The notes under the pieces are model-generated. The model had not been told where the DNA came from. It saw nothing but the letters and a program-made list of their open reading frames with translations, and ran no database searches. A stretch of DNA of 58,031 nucleotides from Microvirga sesbaniae (GTDB lineage: Bacteria; Pseudomonadota; Alphaproteobacteria; Rhizobiales; Beijerinckiaceae): positions 1 through 58,031 of the forward strand of contig NZ_JAMXFJ010000023.1 of NCBI RefSeq assembly GCF_025460805.1, read 5' to 3'. The translations under genes were made by a program, and so were the position numbers. Below, piece by piece: positions 51,636-58,031 of the stretch (position 1 is its first letter; the number at the start of each line of letters is the position of its first letter).

Positions 51636-51990
51636 CTGGTTGATCGATGCCCGTTGTTGGCGGTCAGAGCAACTGGAAGAGCCACTCCTTCCGATTGCAG
51701 TCCACGGGAGGCAATGGTGGTATCCAGCTCCCGCGTGACCCGCAGGCCTGAGAGCGAGGGATCGGCCACGAGCCCGAGGCACTCGCGGGTCAAGTCATCA
51801 ACCCCGCCAGAACACGACAGCGGCGCCCATCGGCAAAGGCATCGCTGAGGAAATCCAGGCTCCAGCGCTGGTTGGGCCCGCCGGGCAGCAGGATGGGAGT
51901 GCGCGTCCCCAGGGTCCGCTTGCGGCCGCCCCGGCGTTTGACCTGCAGTCTCTCCTCGCGATAGATCGGCCGAAAACGGCTGACAAATTG
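51636..51990 (-). pseudogene. Decayed IS3-family transposase fragment
   Basis: Read leftward, the first frame gives FRPIYREERLQVKRRGGRKR and PILLPGGPNQRWSLDFLSDA, then FADGRRCRVL. After a frameshift near 51800 the second frame gives DDLTRECLGLVADPSLSGLR and VTRELDTTIASRG. Both are recognisable pieces of the integrase core of IS3/IS407-type transposase OrfB, including the first two acidic-region landmarks. The N-terminal orf and the end are missing, and no inverted repeats could be located, so it is a fossil. It carries no intact gene. Confidence 0.75.
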
Positions 51991-52093
51991 CTGGGGACCG
52001 CTATTGTCCGTCCAAGGCCTCCGCGATGCGGAGCCGTTCACATGTCCTGGAGCCTGAATGACCGCAGGTCGTTCCGGCGAGGTAAGCCCGATC

Positions 52094-53152
52094 ATGTCGA
52101 CGACGTCGCGAGCGAGCATCAACGCAGTGCTCGAAACCGCTGTGCCCGTGGCTGCTGCCGAGGAAGTGAGGGCGATTGCACTTCGGCATTTCGGCATCCG
52201 CGGCGAGCCGACCCGGCTGCCGGGCGAGCGGGACAGCAACTTCCACATCAGGACGGAGGATGGCGATCACTTCCTCCTGAGGATCAGCAATCCTGTCGAA
52301 GACCGTCAGGTGACGGATTTCCAGACCAAGCTTCTGCTGCACATCGAGCAGACCGATCCCGGGCTGCCCGTGCCGCGCATTGTCCGATCCGTCGAAGGCA
52401 GGCCCGAAATCGTCCTCACGCTTCCGGGGCAACCGCCGAGCGTCGTGCGCCTCTATACTTTTATGCAGGGGGAACCCCTGCATAAAACGCCGCCCAGCCG
52501 ATGCCAGCGGTGGAACATGGGCGGAGTGCTCGCCCGGATCGATCTCGCCATGCGGGAGTTCCAGCATCCCGCTTCCAACCACGAGCTGATGTGGGACATG
52601 AAGCATGCCCACCGTCTGCGTCCCCTTCTGGTGCATGTCGAGGATCTGCGGCGGCGTGCTCTGGTAGAGCGGTTCCTCGACAGGTTCGAGCAATTCGTGC
52701 TGCCGGCCATGCCGAACCTGCGCACGCAGGTCATTCACAACGACCTGAACCCGCACAACGTGCTCGTGGCGGAACGCGATCATGACCATGTGACCGGCGT
52801 GATCGACTTCGGCGATGCGGTGCTGGCCCCTCTCGTGAACGATCCTGCGGTCGCCGCGGCCTATCGGAATGCGGATGCCGGGCATCCGCTTGAAACAGTC
52901 TCCGAGTTCATTGGCGGATACCATGCCGTCCTTCCGCTCGACGACGCCGAGTTCGAGATCCTATTCGACCTCGTGGCGACCCGCATGATACTGACGGTGC
53001 TGATCACCAGCTGGCGCGCCGCCATCCAGCCGGAGAACCGCGAATACATCCTGCGCAACGCGCCGTCGGCCTGGGCCGGGTTGGAGCGCTTCGCCGCCTT
53101 GGACCGCGCGGAAGCGCACGCCTATCTTCGTCGAAACAGCCGTCCGGAGTGA
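52094..53152 (+). CDS. Phosphotransferase of the APH/hydroxylysine-kinase-like family
   Basis: 352 residues with an aminoglycoside-phosphotransferase (choline/ethanolamine kinase-like) fold. LPGERDSNFHIRTEDGDHFLLRIS is the nucleotide-binding N-lobe. The catalytic loop HNDLNPHNVL holds the Asp at about 217, and VIDFGDAVLAP is the metal-binding DFG equivalent. The class III PLP enzyme starts three bases after its stop, an arrangement seen for hydroxylysine or ethanolamine kinases coupled to phospho-lyases. ATG 52094 is chosen; an in-frame ATG at 52058 with GGAG five bases before is possible. A 13-bp inverted repeat lies inside the gene at 52459-52487. Substrate unknown. Confidence 0.8.
   Translation: MSTTSRASINAVLETAVPVAAAEEVRAIALRHFGIRGEPTRLPGERDSNFHIRTEDGDHFLLRISNPVEDRQVTDFQTKLLLHIEQTDPGLPVPRIVRSVEGRPEIVLTLPGQPPSVVRLYTFMQGEPLHKTPPSRCQRWNMGGVLARIDLAMREFQHPASNHELMWDMKHAHRLRPLLVHVEDLRRRALVERFLDRFEQFVLPAMPNLRTQVIHNDLNPHNVLVAERDHDHVTGVIDFGDAVLAPLVNDPAVAAAYRNADAGHPLETVSEFIGGYHAVLPLDDAEFEILFDLVATRMILTVLITSWRAAIQPENREYILRNAPSAWAGLERFAALDRAEAHAYLRRNSRPE
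52459..52487. repeat. Perfect 13-bp inverted repeat within the kinase gene
   Basis: TTTTATGCAGGGG and CCCCTGCATAAAA flank only GAA. The region encodes part of YTFMQGEPLHKTPPS. Such a strong hairpin inside a coding sequence is unusual. Confidence 0.9.
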
Positions 53153-53155
53153 CCG

Positions 53156-54478
53156 ATGTCCATGATCAACGCCTATGACCCCGCCAAGGGGGCCGATGTG
53201 GCCGTACGCGAGCAGGAGATGATCGCCCGTCGCCAGCGCTTGCTTGGGCCGGCCTACCGGCTGTTCTATGCTAACCCGGTCCATGTGGTGCGCGGAGAGG
53301 GCGTGTGGCTGTATGATCCCGATGGCCGGGCTTATCTCGATGTCTACAACAATGTGGCGTCCGTCGGTCATTGCCACCCACGCGTCGTGGCCGCGCTGTC
53401 CAGGCAGGCGTCTATCCTCAACACGCATACCCGCTACCTCCACGACATGGTTCTCGACTATGCCGAGAAGCTTCTCGGCTATTTTCCCATCAAGAACCCG
53501 CAGGTGATGTTCACGTGCACCGGCAGCGAGGCGAACGATCTGGCCTTGCGGGTGGCGAAGACTCACACGGGCGGCACTGGGGTCGTCATCACCGACTTCG
53601 CCTATCACGGGGTCACGAGCGTTATCGCCGAGATGTCGCCCTCGCTCGGCGCCGGGATGCGCCTGGGAGATCACGTGCGCACCGTGCCGGCGCCGGACCA
53701 TTATCGGTCGAACGGGCAGGATGTGGGCGCGGCCTTTGCGCAGCATGTTCGCGCCGTGATCGACGACATGAGGGCTCATGGCATCAAGCCCGCCGCGCTG
53801 ATCGTCGACACGATCTTCTCGAGCGACGGCGTGTTCTCGGATCCGGCAGGCTTCCTGAAGCCGGCGGTCGAGGAGATCCGCAAAGCCGGCGGAATTTTCA
53901 TCGCGGACGAGGTCCAGCCCGGCTTCGGCCGCACGGGCGACGCCATGTGGGGGTTCCAGCGCCATGGGGTGGTGCCCGATATCGTGACCCTCGGAAAGCC
54001 CATGGGCAACGGTCATCCCGTGGCCGGCATGGTGGCGAAACCTGAGATACTCGCCGAGTTCGGGAAGCGCGTGCGCTATTTCAACACCTTCGGCGGCAAC
54101 CCCGTCTCCTCGGCGGTCGGCATCGCCGTGTTGGAGGCCATCGAACAGGAGGGACTGGTGGAGAATGCCCGCAGCGTGGGCGCCTATCTCCGGCAGGGCC
54201 TTCAGGACTTGGCGAACCGCCACCCGATCATCGGCGACGTGCGCGGGGCCGGTCTGTTCGTCGGCGTGGAATTGGTGCGGGATCGCGCCACGAAGGAGCC
54301 CGCCACGCAGGAGACGGCGGCCCTGGTGAACGGCCTACGCGAGCGGCGGGTGCTCATCAGCGCGACGGGACGTGCCGCGAACGGCCTGAAGATCCGCCCG
54401 CCGCTGGTCTTCTCGAAGGCGAACGCCGACCACTTCCTCTCGGCCATGGAGCAGACGCTCGAGCAAATGGCACTCTAG
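53156..54478 (+). CDS. Class III PLP-dependent enzyme (aminotransferase or phospho-lyase)
   Basis: 440 residues: GEGVWLYDPDGRAYLDVYNN, VGHCHPRVVAALSRQ, FTCTGSEANDLALRVAKT, IFIADEVQPGFGRTG and the PLP lysine in TLGKPMGNGHPVAG (about Lys281), with RYFNTFGGNPVSSAVG. The NVASVGHCHPRV and HTRYLHDMVLDYAEKL pattern resembles the subgroup with ethanolamine-phosphate and phosphohydroxylysine phospho-lyases (AGXT2L type) rather than ordinary transaminases. The kinase immediately upstream supports a phospho-lyase role, but this is inference. It belongs to the catabolic cluster with the kinase. Confidence 0.85.
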   Translation: MSMINAYDPAKGADVAVREQEMIARRQRLLGPAYRLFYANPVHVVRGEGVWLYDPDGRAYLDVYNNVASVGHCHPRVVAALSRQASILNTHTRYLHDMVLDYAEKLLGYFPIKNPQVMFTCTGSEANDLALRVAKTHTGGTGVVITDFAYHGVTSVIAEMSPSLGAGMRLGDHVRTVPAPDHYRSNGQDVGAAFAQHVRAVIDDMRAHGIKPAALIVDTIFSSDGVFSDPAGFLKPAVEEIRKAGGIFIADEVQPGFGRTGDAMWGFQRHGVVPDIVTLGKPMGNGHPVAGMVAKPEILAEFGKRVRYFNTFGGNPVSSAVGIAVLEAIEQEGLVENARSVGAYLRQGLQDLANRHPIIGDVRGAGLFVGVELVRDRATKEPATQETAALVNGLRERRVLISATGRAANGLKIRPPLVFSKANADHFLSAMEQTLEQMAL

Positions 54479-54595
54479 AGCATCGGACGTGAAAAGTGGA
54501 TTCCACTTTTGGGATTGGATCCGATGCTCAACTCTTGGCTGGCGCATCGCTGACTGCGAAAAACCGGGCCCATTTTTTCGCACGATGCTCTAACG
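54477..54595. repeat. GCATCGG-family palindrome plus GCGAAAAACCGG element
   Basis: GAGCATCGGACGTGAAAAGTGG, then CCACTTTT and GGATCCGATGCTC, is a well-formed hairpin starting at the aminotransferase stop. It is followed by GCGAAAAACCGGGCCCAT...TTTTTTCGCACG, also seen at 30.7 kb. The composite separates the class III gene from the convergent dehydrogenase. Confidence 0.8.
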
Positions 54596-54663
54596 GAACC
54601 GATGGTGCAGCAGGCAGATAAACGATCGGCGACCGGCGGCAGGGCCGGTCGCCGCATGTACGA

Positions 54664-55971
54664 TCAGACCGGTCCGTTCTTCAGGAGTTGCTCGCGGCCC
54701 AGGCGGAAGGCGGCCGCGCGGCGATGCCCTTCGAGGCCTTCGCTCTCGCTCTGGCGACAGGCAGGCGGCGCAACGGCCGCGACGCCGCGCTCGTCGAGCC
54801 ATTGGTGGGTGCAAACCTTCACGTAGGAGCCGACCCAGAGGCCGCCCGTGTAGCGGCCGGCCCCCATGGTCGGCAGCGTGTGGTTGGTGCCGCAGCATTT
54901 GTCCGAATAAACCACACTGGAGAGTGGCCCGATGAACAGCGAGCCGTAGTTGCGCAGCTTTTTGGCGGTCGCATGCGGATCGCGCGTGTGCACCTGCAGG
55001 TGCTCGGCCGCGATAAAGTCCGAATAGGCGGTCATCGCCTCCTCGTCGGCGCAGACGGCGATCTCGCCGTAGTCGCGCCAGGCAGGGCCGGCAACATTCG
55101 CGGTGGAAAGGTTCTGAAGCTGGCGCTCGACTTGTGCGAGAGTGGCCTCGGCCAGTTCCCGGCTCGTGGTGATGAGGCCCACGCGCGTGCGGATGTCGTG
55201 CTCGGCCTGCGCCAGAAGGTCCACGGCGATCATTTCCGGATCGCCTGTCTCGTCGGCCAAAACGAAGATTTCGCTCGGCCCGGCGAGCTGGTCGATGCCC
55301 ACGGGGCCGAACACTTGGCGCTTCGCCTCGTTGACGAAGGCGTTGCCGGGGCCGACGATCTTGTCGACGGCTGGCACCGTCTCCGTGCCATAGGCCATCG
55401 CGGCAATCGCCTGCGCACCGCCGATGCGGAAGATCCGGTCGGCGCCCGAGAGATGGCAGCCGGCGATCATGGCCGGGTGGGCCGTCGGCGGAAGGCAGGC
55501 GATGACCTCCTCGCATCCGGCGACTTTGGCGGGCACGATCGTCATGATCGGAGCGGACAGGAGCGGATAACGCCCGCCGGGCACGTAGGCGCCGACGGTT
55601 TTGATCGGGATCACGCGGTGCCCCAGATTGAGGCCGGGCAGGGCTTCGATCTCCAGGGGCAGGATGGTGCCGAGCTGCGCCTGGGCGAAGGCGCGGACGC
55701 GCTCGATGGCGAACTCCGTGTCCTGCCGGGTCTGCGGATCGAGGTTGCGCACGGCCTCGGCGCGCTCCTCGTCGGTGACTTCGAAAGCGGCCACATCCAC
55801 CTTGTCGAACGCGTTGCCGTATTCCCGCACGGCCGCGTCCCCGCGCGTCCGCACGGCGCCGATGATGTCACGCACGGTGGCTTCGATCGCGCGATTGTCC
55901 GTATCGGCGTCGCGCTTCGGGGCTTTGAGATGTGTGACCTTCCCGGTCGGACTCGACATCGATCGTAACAT
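54664..55971 (-). CDS. Histidinol-dehydrogenase-like NAD-dependent alcohol dehydrogenase
   Basis: 435 residues of the HisD family, which oxidise an alcohol to an acid in two NAD-dependent steps with zinc. Family motifs visible are VGAYVPGGRYPLLSAPIMTI, the metal/active-site QAEHDIRTRVGL, and TNHTLPTMGAGRYTGGLWV. The last two differ from true HisD (for example CGTNHTLPT instead of GPNHVLPT). It therefore resembles the paralogue group that includes sulfopropanediol 3-dehydrogenase (HpsN) rather than histidine-pathway HisD. ATG 55971 has AGGA seven bases before. It is convergent with the class III gene and divergent from the XRE-cupin regulator. The substrate is unknown. Confidence 0.85.
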   Translation of the reverse strand: MLRSMSSPTGKVTHLKAPKRDADTDNRAIEATVRDIIGAVRTRGDAAVREYGNAFDKVDVAAFEVTDEERAEAVRNLDPQTRQDTEFAIERVRAFAQAQLGTILPLEIEALPGLNLGHRVIPIKTVGAYVPGGRYPLLSAPIMTIVPAKVAGCEEVIACLPPTAHPAMIAGCHLSGADRIFRIGGAQAIAAMAYGTETVPAVDKIVGPGNAFVNEAKRQVFGPVGIDQLAGPSEIFVLADETGDPEMIAVDLLAQAEHDIRTRVGLITTSRELAEATLAQVERQLQNLSTANVAGPAWRDYGEIAVCADEEAMTAYSDFIAAEHLQVHTRDPHATAKKLRNYGSLFIGPLSSVVYSDKCCGTNHTLPTMGAGRYTGGLWVGSYVKVCTHQWLDERGVAAVAPPACRQSESEGLEGHRRAAAFRLGREQLLKNGPV

Positions 55972-56150
55972 TGTTTGTTCCTTTTGACGGGTCTCGACTC
56001 TCAATGATGTCGTGGAGCTTCTCAATTGGCCCCGACCCTCTTGTTCAGTATTCTAACCATGCCTAAGATGGTGGGAATGCAGCCTGCGGCCACGCCGGAC
56101 TCTCATCGGGTTTGGACGGGGCGAGGCCCTCAGACGAGGAAGGGGTAGGC

Positions 56151-56699
56151 ATGCCGAAGATCGGGACCCGGCTCAGAGAGCTTCGCCGCCGGCGGAACCT
56201 CGGAGTTCGTGAGGTGGCCTTGAGATCCGGCATCTCGCATTCCTCGATCTCGCTCATCGAGCGGGACCGCATGAGCCCGTCGGTCGACACGCTCAGCGCC
56301 ATTCTGGATGCTCTCGGCACCACCCTGACGGGCTTCTTCTCGGACCTGAACTCCGCCGTGCGTCACTCGCCGTTCTACGGGGCCGATGAATGGGTCGAGA
56401 TCGGCAAGGCGCAGACGATCTCGTACCGCATGTTGGGCATGAACCATCCCAACCGGCAGATCCTGATGCTGCATGAGACCTATGCCGTCGGAGCCGATAC
56501 GGGAGAGCCGTTCTCCCATTCGGCGCAGGAAGCCGGAACGGTGCTGCACGGTGCCGTCGAGGTCACGGTGGGCGACGAATGCCGCGTGCTCAAGGCGGGC
56601 GACGGCTATTATTTCGACAGCCGCATGCCCCACCGTTTCCGGAACGTGGCCAACGAGCCGAGCACCGTTCTCAGCGCCGTCACGCCACCAACCTACTGA
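56151..56699 (+). CDS. XRE-cupin transcriptional regulator
   Basis: 182 residues. An N-terminal helix-turn-helix (about 5-60, IGTRLRELRRRRNLGVREVA, then SGISHSSISLIERDRMSPSVDTL) precedes a C-terminal cupin domain (about 100-178, HSAQEAGTVLHGAVEVTVGD, then YFDSRMPHRFRNVANEP). This architecture is that of PuuR-like regulators of polyamine or amino-compound catabolism, where the cupin senses a metabolite. AAGGGG precedes ATG 56151. It is divergent from the HisD-like gene (179-base gap, likely operator site) and upstream of the binding-protein gene, so it probably controls both. Confidence 0.9.
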   Translation: MPKIGTRLRELRRRRNLGVREVALRSGISHSSISLIERDRMSPSVDTLSAILDALGTTLTGFFSDLNSAVRHSPFYGADEWVEIGKAQTISYRMLGMNHPNRQILMLHETYAVGADTGEPFSHSAQEAGTVLHGAVEVTVGDECRVLKAGDGYYFDSRMPHRFRNVANEPSTVLSAVTPPTY

Positions 56700-56830
56700 C
56701 CTTCAAACCGACGGAGGCCAACCGGGTCGACGTTCAATATTTTCACCGCGACGGAGCCAAGCCGCTTCCAACTTCGACCGCGGATGTGCTTGCCTGCCGG
56801 GGGCGCCAATAACCAGAGAGGGACCCAAAC

Positions 56831-57883
56831 ATGACACTCGCCAAGAAACTGACGCTCGCCGCCTGCCTCGCGGCTCTTGTCGCGGGCGCGGCCGTCACAT
56901 CGGCTCAGGCTCGCGATCTCACCGTCGTGTCCTGGGGCGGCAACTACCAGGACGCGCAGAAGAAGATCTATTTCGAGCCCTTCGCCAAGAAGACCGGCAA
57001 GCCCGTTCTCGACGAGAGCTGGGACGGAGGCATCGGCGTGATCGCGGCCAAGATCAAGGCCGGCGTGCCGAACTGGGACGTGGTGCAGGTCGAGTCCGAG
57101 GAACTCGCGCTCGGGTGCGCGGACGGCTATTACGAGAAGCTCGACTGGAGCAAGCTCGGTGGCAAGGACGCCTATCTTCCGGCCGCTGTCAACGATTGCG
57201 GCGTGGGCGCCATCGTATGGTCGACCGCCCTCAGCTATGACGCGGACCGCCTGAAGCAAGCTCCGCAATCATGGGCCGACTTCTGGGACACCAAGAAGTT
57301 CCCCGGCAAGCGCGGCTTCCGCCGTGGCCCGAAATACGCGCTCGAGTTCGCCCTGATGGCCGACGGCGTGCCTCCCGCCGACGTCTATAAGGTGCTGGGC
57401 ACGCCTGAGGGCATCGATCGCGCGTTCAAGAAGCTCGACGAGTTGAAGCCGAACATCGTCTGGTGGGAATCGGGCGCTCAGCCGCTGCAACTCCTGGCCT
57501 CCGGCGAGGTGGTCATGACCACCGCCTATAACGGCCGCATCTCGGGCATCAACAAGACCGAAGGCAAGAACTTCAAGGTCGTGTGGCCGGGCAGCCTCTA
57601 CGCCATCGACAGCTGGGTGATCATGAAGGGCAGCCCGAACAAGGACGCCGCGATGGACTTCATCGCCTTCGCGAACGTGCCGGAAAACCAGGTGAAGCTG
57701 CCGGAATACATCGCCTACGGCCTTCCGAACAAAGCGGCTGCAGCCGCCGTGCCGGCAAACCTGCAGAAGGACCTGCCGACCGCGCCTGAGAACCTGTCTG
57801 GCGCGGTGGCGCTCGACGCCGACTTCTGGATCGACAACATCGAGGAGCTTAACAAGCGCTTCAACGCTTGGCTCGCAAAGTAA
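56831..57883 (+). CDS. ABC transporter periplasmic binding protein, PotD/extracellular solute-binding type
   Basis: 350 residues with a signal peptide (about 1-27, ending TSAQA). The mature protein begins RDLTVVSWGGNYQDAQKK, typical of the PotD-like family that binds polyamines and other small amino compounds. Further family landmarks are AKIKAGVPNWDVVQVESEEL, NDCGVGAIVWSTALSYDA and WWESGAQPLQLLASGEVVM. GAGAGGGA precedes the ATG. It is the first transporter gene of what should be a full ABC operon, the rest of which would be outside the window. The substrate is probably the compound degraded by the neighbouring enzymes. Confidence 0.92.
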   Translation: MTLAKKLTLAACLAALVAGAAVTSAQARDLTVVSWGGNYQDAQKKIYFEPFAKKTGKPVLDESWDGGIGVIAAKIKAGVPNWDVVQVESEELALGCADGYYEKLDWSKLGGKDAYLPAAVNDCGVGAIVWSTALSYDADRLKQAPQSWADFWDTKKFPGKRGFRRGPKYALEFALMADGVPPADVYKVLGTPEGIDRAFKKLDELKPNIVWWESGAQPLQLLASGEVVMTTAYNGRISGINKTEGKNFKVVWPGSLYAIDSWVIMKGSPNKDAAMDFIAFANVPENQVKLPEYIAYGLPNKAAAAAVPANLQKDLPTAPENLSGAVALDADFWIDNIEELNKRFNAWLAK

Positions 57884-57918
57884 CGGCGAGACAATCCACG
57901 CAGACAGGAGCGGGCGAC

Positions 57919-58031
57919 ATGCGAGTTTCAGGGGCTCGATGCATCACTCCGCTCCTGGCGCGTAAAATCGGCCACCAAGTCGAGGGGGGGGGGGAAGGCC
58001 CCCCCCCGTACCGCCGGGGACGGCCCCTTGC
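57919..58031 (+). CDS. Possible start of a further gene, sequence unreliable
   Basis: An ATG with GGAG eight bases before opens a frame to the window end. It contains runs of 11 G and 9 C and reads as no recognisable transporter start. An ABC permease or ATPase is expected here. The homopolymers suggest sequencing or assembly error, so I do not assign function. Confidence 0.25.
   Translation, partial: MRVSGARCITPLLARKIGHQVEGGGEGPPPYRRGRPL

Noticed and set aside
50235..51782. Leftward frame of 515 codons across dcd and tRNA-Gly, including the phrase GRWESNPRHSAWEADVLP
   Set aside because: It is antisense to dcd and to the tRNA. The phrase is the well-known false peptide produced by translating the complement of this tRNA.
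1..58031. CRISPR array, prophage or intact insertion sequence
   Set aside because: No regularly spaced direct repeats, no cas or phage structural genes, and only a decayed transposase fragment.

Overview
The window is a high-GC chromosomal segment from an alphaproteobacterium, almost certainly order Hyphomicrobiales (Rhizobiales), perhaps near Methylobacteriaceae (Microvirga-like). Grounds for this are the GcrA cell-cycle regulator, ftsH-glmM synteny, a serC leader of alphaproteobacterial type, a long (363 aa) dCTP deaminase, an HWE-family histidine kinase, a GGAAC-N16-CGTT general-stress promoter, and many interspersed palindromes of the GTCATGGCCGG/CCGGCCATGAC kind. The genus is inferred, not shown.

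Layout. 1-6.6 kb: end of ftsH, glmM, and a leftward RND efflux pair. 6.8-10.6 kb: serC, serA and purU (serine and one-carbon metabolism) behind a structured leader. 11.2-14.2 kb: EamA-type exporter, glutamine amidotransferase homologue, PepSY membrane protein. 14.6-17.2 kb: purA behind a terminator-like leader, then a conserved anchored protein of unknown function. 17.3-19.4 kb: rpoH and an RluD-type pseudouridine synthase, leftward. 19.5-22.9 kb: tRNA-Glu followed by an accessory stretch of small genes (VanZ-like, hexapeptide acetyltransferase, membrane protein, a 54-residue Cys-rich protein with a stress promoter, a small secreted protein). 22.9-29.9 kb: metZ, rfbD, ggt, a small ORF, an MFS transporter and a lytic transglycosylase. 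30-33.6 kb: repeats, a BtuF-like binding protein, cobU and an HWE kinase. 33.8-41.8 kb: flippase-like membrane protein, phoR, a triple Pho box, pstSCAB, phoU and phoB, a complete phosphate-starvation module. 42-47.5 kb: gcrA, argD-argF-hslO with overlapping ends, and argE. 47.6-51.5 kb: an RTX protein, apaG, dcd, tRNA-Gly. 51.6-58 kb: a decayed IS3-type transposase and a probable catabolic cluster: APH-like kinase, class III PLP enzyme, histidinol-dehydrogenase-like enzyme, XRE-cupin regulator and PotD-like binding protein. The last ~50 bases contain long G and C homopolymers and look unreliable.

Most of the window is housekeeping. The most interesting parts are the catabolic cluster at the right end (kinase plus phospho-lyase-like enzyme plus four-electron dehydrogenase, substrate unknown), the leaders of serC, purA and the arg operon, a 13-bp perfect inverted repeat inside the kinase gene, and two families of dispersed palindromes that fill nearly every longer intergenic gap.
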